Positions 47,282 through 55,600 of a stretch of DNA of 64,000 bases are shown here, in pieces; position 1 is the first letter of the stretch, and each line of letters opens with the position of its first letter. The notes beneath the pieces are model-generated. The model had not been told where the DNA came from. It made no database searches and saw nothing but the letters and a program-made list of their open reading frames with translations. Origin of the DNA: Gordonia prachuapensis (GTDB taxonomy: Bacteria; Actinomycetota; Actinomycetes; Mycobacteriales; Mycobacteriaceae); NCBI RefSeq assembly GCF_036350515.1, contig NZ_JAZDUE010000010.1:124001-188000 (forward strand), read 5' to 3'. Made by a program: the position numbers and the translations under genes.

Positions 47282-48943
47282 GTGCACCCCGATCCGCCGG
47301 TGACCATCTTCGGTCCGGATTTCCCGTTCCCCTATGACGACTGGATCACCCATCCGGCCGGCATCGGGTCGGTGCCCGCAGATGCCCTCGGCTCTGAGGT
47401 GGCCATCATCGGTGCCGGAATGGCGGGGATGGTCGCGGCGTACGAACTCATGAAGATCGGTCTCCGCCCGGTGGTGTACGAGCCCGAGCGAATCGGCGGG
47501 CGCCTGTGGTCGGAACACTTCGTGCCCGGAGAACCCGAGGTCGCCGAACTCGGTGGCATGCGGTTCCCGGTGTCCTCGTCGACCTTCTTCCACTACGTCG
47601 ACTCCTTCGGACTGCGGTCGCGACCATTCCCCAACCCGCTGACCGCTGCGGCGGGCAGCACCGTCATCGATCTCGGCGGCGAGACGCTGTACGCCCGAAC
47701 GCTCGACGACCTCCCGTCGATCTACACCGAGATCGAGAAGGCGTGGGACAGCGCGCTCGAACGTGTCGCCGGGTTCTCGGCGCTGCAGGACGCGATCCGC
47801 AACCGTGACACCGCGCGGCTGAAGGAGCTGTGGAACCGGCTGGTGGTGGAGTGGGATGACCGCAGCTTCTACGACTTCCTCGCCACCTCCGACGAGTTCG
47901 GCTCGCTGAGCTTCCGGCATCGGGAGTTGTTCGGACAGGTCGGATTCGGTACCGGCGGGTGGGATTCCGATTTCGCCAACTCGATGCTGGAGATCTTCCG
48001 GGTGGTGGTCACCAACTGCGACACCGACCAGCACCTGATCGTCGGCGGTGCCGAACAGGTGCCCCGCAAGCTGTGGTCGGACACCCCGCCGCGCATCCGG
48101 CACTGGCCCGTCGGAACCAGCCTGTCCTCCCTGCACAGCGGTGTACCCCGCGCCGGCGTGGCAGCGTTGCGCCGACTCGGCCCGAACCGCATCGAGGTCG
48201 TCGACCGGTGGGGCGACTCACGTGAGTTCCCGGCCGTCGTCGCGACCTGTCAGGCGTGGCTGCTCTCCACCGAGATCGAGTGCGACGAAAGCCTATTCAG
48301 CCAGGACCTGTGGATGGCGCTGGACCGGACCCGCTACATGCAGTCGTCGAAGACCTTCGTCATGGTCGACCGGCCGTTCTGGAAGGACCGTGATCCCGAG
48401 ACCGGACGCGACCTGCTCAGCATGACATTGACCGACCGGCTCACCCGCGGGACCTACCTGTTCGACAACGGGCCCGACCGGCCCGGCGTCATCTGCCTGA
48501 GTTACACGTGGATGAGCGACGCGTTGAAGGTGCTGCCACATCCGGTGGAGAAGCGGGTGTCGCTGGCACTGGAGGCGCTGCGCAAGATCTACCCCGACGT
48601 CGACATCGCCGCACACATCGTCGGGCGGCCGATCACCGTCTCCTGGGAGAACGAACCACACTTCCTCGGTGCGTTCAAAGGCGCGCTGCCCGGGCACTAC
48701 CGTTACAACACTCGTATGTACGGCCACTTCCACGGACAGGAACGACTGCCCGACGCCGAACAGGGCATCTTCCTCGCCGGCGACGACGTCTCGTTCATGC
48801 CGGCCTGGGTGGAAGGTGCCGTGCAGACCGCACTCAACGCGGTGTGGGGGGTCATCAACCACTTCGGTGGTGCAGCCCATCCCGACAATCCCGGTCCGGG
48901 CGAACGCTACGCCGAGCTCGGCCCCCTCGACATCGGGTTGTGA
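47282..48943 (+). CDS. davB: L-lysine 2-monooxygenase (FAD-dependent)
   Basis: Converts L-lysine and O2 to 5-aminovaleramide, CO2 and water. The 553-residue product closely resembles the Pseudomonas enzyme as I know it: ITIFGPDFPF-like start, FAD motif VAIIGAGMAGMVAAYELMK, AELGGMRFPVSSSTFFHYVD, a long SMTLTDRLTRGTYLFDNG stretch, and a C-terminal AGDDVSFMPAWVEGAVQTALNAVWG. GTG start. The nitrilase-type amidase gene begins 4 bp after its stop, which fits the two-step lysine to 5-aminovalerate route. A tryptophan 2-monooxygenase activity is the main alternative. Confidence 0.9.
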   Translation: MHPDPPVTIFGPDFPFPYDDWITHPAGIGSVPADALGSEVAIIGAGMAGMVAAYELMKIGLRPVVYEPERIGGRLWSEHFVPGEPEVAELGGMRFPVSSSTFFHYVDSFGLRSRPFPNPLTAAAGSTVIDLGGETLYARTLDDLPSIYTEIEKAWDSALERVAGFSALQDAIRNRDTARLKELWNRLVVEWDDRSFYDFLATSDEFGSLSFRHRELFGQVGFGTGGWDSDFANSMLEIFRVVVTNCDTDQHLIVGGAEQVPRKLWSDTPPRIRHWPVGTSLSSLHSGVPRAGVAALRRLGPNRIEVVDRWGDSREFPAVVATCQAWLLSTEIECDESLFSQDLWMALDRTRYMQSSKTFVMVDRPFWKDRDPETGRDLLSMTLTDRLTRGTYLFDNGPDRPGVICLSYTWMSDALKVLPHPVEKRVSLALEALRKIYPDVDIAAHIVGRPITVSWENEPHFLGAFKGALPGHYRYNTRMYGHFHGQERLPDAEQGIFLAGDDVSFMPAWVEGAVQTALNAVWGVINHFGGAAHPDNPGPGERYAELGPLDIGL

Positions 48944-48947
48944 TCGC

Positions 48948-49766
48948 ATGACCGACAATCTTGAGAACCCTGATGATGTCCGGCTTCGGTTGGCGCTCTG
49001 GCAATGTCAATCCGCGCCCGCCGGCGTCGCGGAGAATCTGGAACGCCTGGACGACGCCGCCGCACAGGCGGCACGTCACGCGGCCGATCTGCTGATCACG
49101 CCGGAGATGATGGTGACCGGCTACAGCCTCGCCGCCGACGAGGCCGAACGCTTGGCCGACCCCGAAGACGGACCGATCGCCGCCCGCGTCTGCGAGATCG
49201 CCCGGCGGTACGGCGTCGGCATCCTCTACGGGTGTGTCGAGCGCGCGCGGGACGGGCTGCTGTACAACGCGATCCGTCTCGTGGACAGGACCGGCAAGCC
49301 GCTGGCAACGCACCACAAGACGCACCTGTTCGGCGACCTCGACCGGGCGATGGTCGCGGCCGGATCGGTGCCGCCTCCCGTCGTCACAGTGGCCGGTTGG
49401 CGGGTGGCGCTGCTGACCTGTTACGAGGTCGAGTTCCCGGAACTGGTCCGCTCGTGCGCCGTTCGCGGAGCCGACGTCATCTGCGTGCCCACCGCGAACA
49501 TGATCGAATACGACGTCGTCCAAGTCGTCCTGCTCCGGGCGCGGGCACTGGAGAGTCAGGTGTACGTCGCGTACGCCAATTACTCTGGTGCGGAACGTGA
49601 TCTGGTCTTCGGAGGCCGCAGTATGGTGGTGGGACCGGCCGGATCGGTGATCGCCGAGGCGAGTCGGACCCCGGACATGATCCTGGCGGATACGGACCGC
49701 GAAGTGCTGCGAGGGTCGCGGGAGACCTATCCGTATCTGGCCGACCGCCGCCCCGAACTCTACTGA
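48948..49766 (+). CDS. davA: 5-aminovaleramide amidohydrolase (nitrilase superfamily)
   Basis: 272 residues. Catalytic triad of the nitrilase superfamily: Glu53 (LITPEMMVTGY), Lys124 (HHKTHLFGDLD) and Cys158 (LLTCYEVEFPE). HLFGDLDRAM and VPTANMIEYD resemble the Pseudomonas DavA sequence. It hydrolyses 5-aminovaleramide to 5-aminovalerate and ammonia. The ATG at 48948 lies 4 bp after davB; an upstream open extension is within davB and is rejected. The later steps (aminotransferase DavT, DavD) are not in the window. Confidence 0.9.
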   Translation: MTDNLENPDDVRLRLALWQCQSAPAGVAENLERLDDAAAQAARHAADLLITPEMMVTGYSLAADEAERLADPEDGPIAARVCEIARRYGVGILYGCVERARDGLLYNAIRLVDRTGKPLATHHKTHLFGDLDRAMVAAGSVPPPVVTVAGWRVALLTCYEVEFPELVRSCAVRGADVICVPTANMIEYDVVQVVLLRARALESQVYVAYANYSGAERDLVFGGRSMVVGPAGSVIAEASRTPDMILADTDREVLRGSRETYPYLADRRPELY

Positions 49767-49846
49767 ACTCCGACCGCGACACGAGACCATCGACGCTGAA
49801 ACACGTTACAACCGCGACGAGATTGTCTCTGGACAGACTGGGTGGC

Positions 49847-49890
49847 GCTACCTTACGGTAGCGATACGCATCGAGGTTACCGACGGGTAA
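49847..49890. promoter_or_regulatory. Operator-like array A upstream of the unknown 49998 gene
   Basis: Three TACC-N4-GGTA-type palindromes in a row: CTACC-TTAC-GGTAG (49848-49861), a degenerate ATACG-CATC-GAGGT, and TTACC-GACG-GGTAA (49877-49890). The order of the middle tetrads TTAC, CATC is the same as in array B before the polymerase gene (50814-50857). It lies 107-150 bp upstream of the next ATG. Confidence 0.7.
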
Positions 49891-49997
49891 GTCGCGGTGC
49901 GACGGGTGGGTCGACGTGGGGGTCGACAGCTGTCAAGGTCGTGAATTCCAGAGTCGGGCTGGACATCACGCTGTTCTTCGCGGCACAGGAGGGGGTC

Positions 49998-50729
49998 ATG
50001 CCCGATACGTTGACGCGTCGTACGAGAGTTGCGGCAGACGATTCGCTACCGCGATCGCTGGCACTTCTCGAGGCGATCGAGGTGACCGAACTGATCCTCA
50101 TACCCGGTGTGGACGCGCTGCTCGACGCGCCGCAGGACTTCGCCATCACCTTCGACGCGTCGATCGCCCTGTCCGGGATGCTGCGCACGCACACCCGTCG
50201 AGTCGGTGCCATGAAGCGGCTGGCCGTCGAGGCGCTCGAGGAGACCGGTTGTGGTCCAGCAGAACTCGCCCGGATTCCGTCATCACTTCCGGTCCGGGCG
50301 GCCGAGTACATCGCACGTTCGGATCGGTGGTCGGCCGATCCGCAGGGCGCCCGGACGGTGCGGGTCGCGTTCGCGTTCGTCGCCGCCCATACCTTGACCG
50401 ACCCGACGGATTGCCACACCGCCTCTCGCGCACTGCATCTGCGTCCACGCCCGCTGCATGACGAGCGCGCGCTGCTGCAGAGTGTCCTGCGGACTGCGCT
50501 CGGCGGATTGTCGGATGGTTCAGCTCGCCTGCTGGCCACCTACATCAGCAAGGCGAGCGCGTTCTTCGCCCAGTCCGACGACGCGCGGTGGTCGGTGCCC
50601 TGCGATCGCCGACGGCGTTCGGCGCCGCGGACCATCGACTACAACCCCGATGCCCTTCGGGAGGCCTGCCGAGCGGCCGGGTTGGACGCGGTGGACCTGC
50701 GCATCGCAGCACGAGGCGAGATGGGTTAG
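49998..50729 (+). CDS. Hypothetical helical protein sharing its operator array with dinB
   Basis: 243 residues, mostly alpha-helical with no signal peptide, membrane segment or recognised domain. Features seen: SLALLEAIEVTELILIPGVDALL, DFAITFDASIALSGMLRTHTRR, a conserved-looking VAFAFVAAHTLTDPTDCHTA, and the C-terminal YNPDALREACRAAGLDAVDLR. The open frame reaches 49842, but the ATG at 49998 follows AGGAGGGGG, the best ribosome binding site nearby. The shared upstream array suggests co-regulation with the polymerase 1.1 kb downstream. No function assigned. Confidence 0.75.
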   Translation: MPDTLTRRTRVAADDSLPRSLALLEAIEVTELILIPGVDALLDAPQDFAITFDASIALSGMLRTHTRRVGAMKRLAVEALEETGCGPAELARIPSSLPVRAAEYIARSDRWSADPQGARTVRVAFAFVAAHTLTDPTDCHTASRALHLRPRPLHDERALLQSVLRTALGGLSDGSARLLATYISKASAFFAQSDDARWSVPCDRRRRSAPRTIDYNPDALREACRAAGLDAVDLRIAARGEMG

Positions 50730-50813
50730 CCCCGGCGTCGCGAGCTTCAGATGTGCGACGGCGCTCACAATCATCGTTGAATATGAGCTGGACCACTGGA
50801 CAAGCCCGCGGGT

Positions 50814-50857
50814 TTACCTTACCGTAGGTTACGCATCGGTAAGCTACGCGCGGGTAA
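50814..50857. promoter_or_regulatory. Operator-like array B upstream of the DinB2-type polymerase
   Basis: Three 14-bp sites spaced exactly 15 bp: TTACC-TTAC-CGTAG (50814-50827), TTACG-CATC-GGTAA (50829-50842) and CTACG-CGCG-GGTAA (50844-50857). It is highly similar to array A at 49847-49890. The remaining sequence from 50858 to 51067 is open in frame with the polymerase but has no ribosome binding site or conserved look; it is treated as leader. Confidence 0.7.
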
Positions 50858-51067
50858 CTTATGAAGAAGTCGAACGCGCACGTCAGAGGGGAATTCTGCG
50901 GCACGTCACCGACTCGCGATCGGTCGGCTGCCCATCTCAGCAACCCGTATGGACGCAGGGGAGGCGTCGCTCGAGGGGTCGGGTCGGGTCGGTCGGCTGT
51001 CGTCGCAGCATGTCCGACCCGACCCGGTGTGACGTCCGGCCCGGCCTGTGACATCCGGCCCGACGGT

Positions 51068-52231
51068 ATGACATCGCAGTACGCTGAGTCCGTGGCCGAC
51101 GCACCACGCTACCGGTGGCTGATTCACGTCGACCTGGACCAGTTCCAGGTCTCCGTGGAACGGCTGCGCAGTCCCGAACTCGTAGGTGTGCCGGTGATCG
51201 TCGGGGGTAACGGCGATCCCACGGAGGCGCGCAAGGTCGTCACCTGCGCGTCGTACGAGGCACGCGACGCGGGTGTCCGTGCCGGAATGCCTTTGCGCGC
51301 CGCCTACCGCAAGATGCCCGACGCCATCTACCTGCCCCTCGACGTTCCCGCCTACGACGTCGCGTCGGCCGAGGTGATGTCGGTCCTGCGGGGCCTGGGC
51401 CATCCGGTGGAGGTGTGGGGCTGGGACGAGGCCTACATGGGCGTGGACGCGGTCGACGGGGAGGCGCCCGCCGGCCACGATCGGATCGGGATCGGTGATC
51501 TCGCCCTGCGGATCCGCACGGAGATCTTCGACCGGACAGGCCTGCATTGCTCGATCGGGATCTCCGACAACAAACAGCGCGCCAAGATGGCGACGGGCTT
51601 CGCCAAGAAACCCGATCCGGCGGCAGATGCGCTCGCGCCCTTCCGTATCGAGAAGGTGTTCCTGCTCGACGAGCTGAACTGGTTGCCGTTGATGGGCCCG
51701 CGACCCTGCCGGGATCTGTGGAGCGTCGGCCCCAAGACCGCCGCCAAGCTGGCCGGCCACGGGGTCGACACGGTGGAGGAGCTGATCGCGACACCACGCG
51801 AGAACCTCATCGGGATATTCGGCCCGCACCAGGGCAATTGGCTCTATGTGCTGTGCCGCGGTGGCGGTGACGCGACGATCACCGAAGAACCGTGGTTGGC
51901 GCGTTCACACTCCAAGTCACGCACGTACCCGACAGACATGACCGACGCTGCCGAGATGCGCGCGGCGGCCCTGGAACTGACCGAAGACCTGCTCGGCCAG
52001 ATCCTGTCCGAAGAACGCGAGGTGTTCCGGGTGGCGGTGACAGTACGGACCACGACGTTCTACACCCGGACCAAGTCCCGCAAGCTGCCCGCGCCGACGA
52101 CCCGACTCGACGACATCGCACCGGTGATCTCCGAGCTCCTCGGGAATTTCGAGATCGAGCGGCCGGTGCGGTTGCTCGGCGTACGCTGCGATCTGGTGAT
52201 GCCCGAGGAGGGGGACGAGGAGGAGAGCTGA
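51068..52231 (+). CDS. dinB: DinB2-type Y-family DNA polymerase IV
   Basis: 387 residues. Palm motifs are IHVDLDQFQVSVE (metal-binding Asp22 and Asp24) and VWGWDEAYMG (Asp120-Glu121). Finger region PVIVGGNGDPTEARKVVTCASYEAR; helix-hairpin-helix SVGPKTAAKLAGHGVDT; little finger ends RPVRLLGVRCDLVMP. The layout and wording match mycobacterial DinB2 rather than DinB1. The residue at the steric-gate position (Phe13 of E. coli Pol IV) is Gln27. The ATG at 51068 is preferred; GTG at 51092 is possible. The stop overlaps the lipase ATG by one base. Confidence 0.88.
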   Translation: MTSQYAESVADAPRYRWLIHVDLDQFQVSVERLRSPELVGVPVIVGGNGDPTEARKVVTCASYEARDAGVRAGMPLRAAYRKMPDAIYLPLDVPAYDVASAEVMSVLRGLGHPVEVWGWDEAYMGVDAVDGEAPAGHDRIGIGDLALRIRTEIFDRTGLHCSIGISDNKQRAKMATGFAKKPDPAADALAPFRIEKVFLLDELNWLPLMGPRPCRDLWSVGPKTAAKLAGHGVDTVEELIATPRENLIGIFGPHQGNWLYVLCRGGGDATITEEPWLARSHSKSRTYPTDMTDAAEMRAAALELTEDLLGQILSEEREVFRVAVTVRTTTFYTRTKSRKLPAPTTRLDDIAPVISELLGNFEIERPVRLLGVRCDLVMPEEGDEEES

Positions 52232-53178
52232 TGCGTGCGGGTCTCGCGTTCCTGGTCGCAGTGGTGGCGGCGCTGGTGATGTGCGCGGCCCCGGCGTCGG
52301 CCGCACCACGACCACTACCCGTCGTCTACGACTTCACGGCAGGCATCGGCGCCGAACTCGCCGATCCGGGCGGGTCCCTCCCGGGGACAAACGACTACGG
52401 ATGCCGTCCGACAAGGCAGCACCCACGCCCGGTGATCCTGGTGCACGGCACCGGCGGTGGGCAACAGACGAACTGGGTCACTCTCGGACCGGTGCTGAAG
52501 AACGCCGGCTACTGCGTGTTCGCACCCACCTACGGCGCCCTGTCGCCGGTGTGGCCCCTGTCGGCGCTGGGCGGACTCGGCCCCAAAGCCGAGAGTGCCC
52601 GGCAGCTGGCAACATTCGTCGACCGGGTGATGGCTGCGACCGGCGCCCGGCAGGTCGACATCGTCGGCCACTCGCAGGGCACCGAGATCCCCACCTACTG
52701 GATGAAACACCTCGGTGGCCGGGGCAAGGTCGCCCACTACGTGTCCCTTGCGCCGTACTGGCGGCAGGAGCGTGACTCCGGTGACGCGCGCGGCGACGCC
52801 GTCGCCCTGTTTCGTCGCGCCCTCGGAATTCCGGTGCCACCACAGCCCGAGTGCCCCGACTGCGTTCCACCGCCCGCCGACTTCACGTTCAATCAGGCAG
52901 TGCGGCAACCGACTCCCTACCTGCCCGGAGTGGCGTACACGAACATCGTGACCCGCGACGATCAGATCGTCACTCCGTACTGGACCGGAATCCTCGACGG
53001 TCCGCCGGGCACCGACGTCACGAACATCGTCGTGCAGGACGGTTGTGCTATCGATCGGTCCGAGCACGCGTCGATCACGTCCAACAGGCGCTCCGCGGCG
53101 ATGGTGCTCGGCGCACTCGACCCGGCCAACGCGCCGCCAGTCCCGTGCGTCCCGGTGGCGCCCTACACGGGCGGTTGA
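52231..53178 (+). CDS. Secreted alpha/beta-hydrolase, lipase (EstA/LipA class 2-like)
   Basis: 315 residues. Sec signal peptide MRAGLAFLVAVVAALVMCAAPASA, then PVILVHGTGGGQQTNW (oxyanion region), nucleophile elbow DIVGHSQGTEIPTYW (GHSQG), Asp probably in VTRDDQIVTPYW, and His in SEHASITSN. Cys pairs (GCRPT, GYCVF, CPDCVPP, DGCAID) suggest disulfides outside the cell. The family includes extracellular triacylglycerol lipases. The ATG shares a base with the polymerase stop, so the gene depends on the same transcript. Confidence 0.88.
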   Translation: MRAGLAFLVAVVAALVMCAAPASAAPRPLPVVYDFTAGIGAELADPGGSLPGTNDYGCRPTRQHPRPVILVHGTGGGQQTNWVTLGPVLKNAGYCVFAPTYGALSPVWPLSALGGLGPKAESARQLATFVDRVMAATGARQVDIVGHSQGTEIPTYWMKHLGGRGKVAHYVSLAPYWRQERDSGDARGDAVALFRRALGIPVPPQPECPDCVPPPADFTFNQAVRQPTPYLPGVAYTNIVTRDDQIVTPYWTGILDGPPGTDVTNIVVQDGCAIDRSEHASITSNRRSAAMVLGALDPANAPPVPCVPVAPYTGG

Positions 53179-53194
53179 TACACGGAGGGAGCGA

Positions 53195-53680
53195 TCATTC
53201 GCGCGGTATCCGCACGCCGACCAGCCGGGCGTCCGCGTCCACATCGAGGCCGACCCGGTCCCACGGGGTCCCCAGGGTGACCACGGCGTAGGCGGACGTG
53301 GGGAACCGGTCGATGTGACCGTCGGCGTCGAGGGTCAGCGCCGTGGCGGGCATGCCCGGTGAATGGCCGACCACCATCACGGTCTGTGCGTCGGGCGGTG
53401 CGTGTACCCGCAGGGCCTCGAGGATCTCGTCCGGTGCACCGCCGTAGACGTCGTCGACGTAGACCGTCGGGACGTCGATCCCGGTGCGCTCGAGGGTCTG
53501 CCGTGTCCGGGTCGCCGTGGAACACACGACCGCGTCGATCTGCAGTCCTTCGTCACCCATCCACCGGCCGGCGAGTGCGGCCTCGCGTTGCCCGCGTTCG
53601 GCGAGTGGCCGTTCGTGGTCCCCGACTCCGGCCGGATAACCCGACTTCCCGTGCCGCATCAGCACCAAGGTCCGGCTCAT
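53195..53680 (-). CDS. SixA-like histidine phosphatase
   Basis: 161 residues of the histidine phosphatase superfamily. The catalytic LVLMRHGKSGYP (His10) is at the N-terminus, CSTATRTRQT follows, and the second His is in VMVVGHSPGMPA. Small size and lack of insertions fit SixA-type phosphohistidine phosphatases. The ATG at 53680 overlaps the stop of the upstream small gene (ATGA), so the two are coupled. The substrate is uncertain. Confidence 0.87.
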   Translation of the reverse strand: MSRTLVLMRHGKSGYPAGVGDHERPLAERGQREAALAGRWMGDEGLQIDAVVCSTATRTRQTLERTGIDVPTVYVDDVYGGAPDEILEALRVHAPPDAQTVMVVGHSPGMPATALTLDADGHIDRFPTSAYAVVTLGTPWDRVGLDVDADARLVGVRIPRE

Positions 53681-53952
53681 GCGGCACCTGCCGCACGGCG
53701 CTCGGCGCGCTCGGCGGCGATCACGCGCAGCAGCGACGCCGTCGCGCGCCACGCGGCCGCCTCCTGCCGGCAGTACGAGGCGTCGTCATCGGCCCCGGAC
53801 GCGAGGTGCTCGTCGGCGAGCTCGTCGAACGCGATGCATTCGTCGAGGGCCTCGTCGATCAGCTCCACGGCAGAGCGCGGTGAGCTGCACACCCGGACGA
53901 TCGTGTCGCCGTCGAGTGTCATCAGACGTTCGAGGTCGGGCTGATACCGCAT
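53677..53952 (-). CDS. Small conserved-looking hypothetical protein coupled to the SixA-like gene
   Basis: 91 residues, acidic, helical, without signal or membrane segment. It contains SPRSAVELIDEALDECIAFDELADEHLASG and AAAWRATASLLRVIAAERAERR. It overlaps the phosphatase gene by 4 bp as the first gene of the pair. Not recognised. Confidence 0.65.
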   Translation of the reverse strand: MRYQPDLERLMTLDGDTIVRVCSSPRSAVELIDEALDECIAFDELADEHLASGADDDASYCRQEAAAWRATASLLRVIAAERAERRAAGAA

Positions 53953-54057
53953 GCTCCCAACCTACGACGCACAGGCGACAACGTCGTGCGCACACACCGT
54001 GAGCAGCCCATTCGGGTCCGGATCGGAGTGCCTGGTGCGATCACTAGGGTGGACCGG

Positions 54058-54921
54058 GTGCATACCTGGGTCCCCGCGCTGCTGTCTGTGGCGGCAGCGC
54101 TGATGATCGCGGGTGGAACGGTGATGCGGCAGCGCTCGTCGTATGCGAGCGGCGCCATCGCGCGCGGCTGGTGGCTGGGCGCCGCCATCGCCATCTGCGG
54201 GTTCGGGGCCCAGGTCGTCGCGCTGGGACTCGGCTCCATCCTGTTGGTCCAGCCCATCGTCGTACTGGCGATCCTGTTCGCCCTGCCGATGGAGGCATGG
54301 GCCGATCATCGATGGCCGCTGCGGGTCGAATGGGTGTGGGGAGCGGTCCTGGTGGCGTGCGTGACCGTGTTCCTCGTCATCTCGCGTCCGGAACCGTCAC
54401 AGCGGCGGCCGGACGAGGTGCTCGTCGCCGCGACGGTCGGTGCCGTGATCGCGGTCGTGCTGTGCTGCGTCGTCGCCGCCGAGCGATCGAACCGGCATTA
54501 CAAGGCGCTGTTGTACGGGGTGGCCGCGGGCACGCTGTTCGGGGTGTCGGCGTTGTTGGTCAAGGCCGTCGCGGTGCGTCTCGTCCACGATCTGGAGCAC
54601 GCACTGCGCTACCCGGAGCTCTACCTGTTCGTGCTCGTGGGTGTCGCCGCGATCATTGCGCAGCAGCGGGCGTTCGGTGCCGGTGAGCTGCAGACGTCGT
54701 TCCCGGCGCTCACTGTGATGGAGTTGGCGGTGTCGATGGCGCTGGGCGTGGTGCTGCTGGGCGAGAACCTCACCGTGTCGGTGCCCACCGCCCTGTTCCT
54801 CGGCGTCGTTCTCGCAGTGATGGTGCGCGCCGTCCTGGAGCTCACCAGGCTGGCCGCGGTGCGCGCCGAGGAGATCGCACAACGGTCGCACGGCCCCGGC
54901 AGCGGAGCCATGCGCGGCTGA
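54058..54921 (+). CDS. DMT-superfamily transporter (EamA/NIPA-like)
   Basis: 287 residues with about nine hydrophobic helices (ALLSVAAALMIAGGTVM, GWWLGAAIAICGFGAQVVALG, LVQPIVVLAILFALPM, ALLYGVAAGTLFGVSALLVKA, LTVMELAVSMALGVVLLGE). The pattern VQPIVVLAILFALP and the C-terminal repeat half are typical of drug/metabolite transporters. Cargo unknown. The open frame starts at 53986, but the hydrophobic domain starts just after the GTG codons at 54049 and 54058; the latter is used, with uncertainty. Confidence 0.82.
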   Translation: MHTWVPALLSVAAALMIAGGTVMRQRSSYASGAIARGWWLGAAIAICGFGAQVVALGLGSILLVQPIVVLAILFALPMEAWADHRWPLRVEWVWGAVLVACVTVFLVISRPEPSQRRPDEVLVAATVGAVIAVVLCCVVAAERSNRHYKALLYGVAAGTLFGVSALLVKAVAVRLVHDLEHALRYPELYLFVLVGVAAIIAQQRAFGAGELQTSFPALTVMELAVSMALGVVLLGENLTVSVPTALFLGVVLAVMVRAVLELTRLAAVRAEEIAQRSHGPGSGAMRG

Positions 54922-54948
54922 CGGTTACCGCAGTCGACGGTTGTCGTC

Positions 54949-55410
54949 TCAGTTGACGGGCACCGGGTCGATCAGTCCGCTGATGGACTCGGCCCACTCC
55001 GCGGCCTGTTTCGCCGGCTTCACCGCCGACGAATTGTCGTGACGGGCGTGCTCGCCGATCTGGGTGGCGCCGCGCTTGGCCAACATGCCCGCGATGATCT
55101 CGCCCCCGCGGTTGAAGGTCTCGCCGTAGACGGTGTCGCCGAGGCCGAACACCGCGAACCGTAGTCCGGAGAGATCCGGGTCCACATCGTCGAGTTCCTC
55201 GGCGAAGGGCTCCGCCCCCGTCGGCAGTTCACCCTCGCCGTAGGTGGAGCAGACCACGACCAGGAAATCCGCCGGGTCGAGATCCTCGACGGCGAACTCG
55301 CTCATGTCGTAGATCGAGGGATCGTGATCGGCCGCGAGGACATCGGCGATGGCGTCGGCGACCAACTCGCAGTTTCCGGTCTCGGTGCCGTAGAGGATGA
55401 CGACGGACAT
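54949..55410 (-). CDS. Flavodoxin
   Basis: 153 residues. FMN-binding phosphate loop ILYGTETGNCELVAD, 50s loop CSTYGEGELPTGAEPF and 90s loop FGLGDTVYGETFNRGG are all present, with acidic surface. A low-potential electron carrier, often replacing ferredoxin under iron limitation. An IdeR/DtxR-like box lies 48-66 bp upstream of the ATG, consistent with iron-starvation induction. Divergent from mmsA. Confidence 0.9.
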   Translation of the reverse strand: MSVVILYGTETGNCELVADAIADVLAADHDPSIYDMSEFAVEDLDPADFLVVVCSTYGEGELPTGAEPFAEELDDVDPDLSGLRFAVFGLGDTVYGETFNRGGEIIAGMLAKRGATQIGEHARHDNSSAVKPAKQAAEWAESISGLIDPVPVN

Positions 55411-55457
55411 GATCTGGAGGCTCCCTTCGATGTCGTGCTTCGGTGGCCACGACTCCG

Positions 55458-55476
55458 GTAGGCGAGGCTACCCTAA
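55458..55476 (-). promoter_or_regulatory. IdeR/DtxR-type iron box upstream of flavodoxin
   Basis: GTAGGCGAGGCTACCCTAA matches 15 of 19 positions of the mycobacterial consensus TTAGGTTAGGCTAACCTAA, counted by eye. It lies in the 190-bp divergent gap between flavodoxin and mmsA, closer to flavodoxin. Binding would repress when iron is replete. Confidence 0.7.
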
Positions 55477-55600
55477 GTTGGATTCGGCGGGAAATCTGCA
55501 GGTGAAGGGGGCTTGCGAAAATACTTGGATGTCCTACTATTGAGGACGGAAGCCGATTTCCCCGGCGTTGCCCCGACTCCCGAATCAAGGTGATCTCCCC

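Noticed and set aside
50871..50890. LexA (SOS) box upstream of the polymerase
   Set aside because: Only the left half TCGAAC is present; the right half needed for a mycobacterial-type box is missing.
50858..51067. N-terminal extension of the polymerase from ATG 50861
   Set aside because: No ribosome binding site, the extension is Arg/Gly/Ser-rich and non-conserved in appearance, and it begins right at the operator array.
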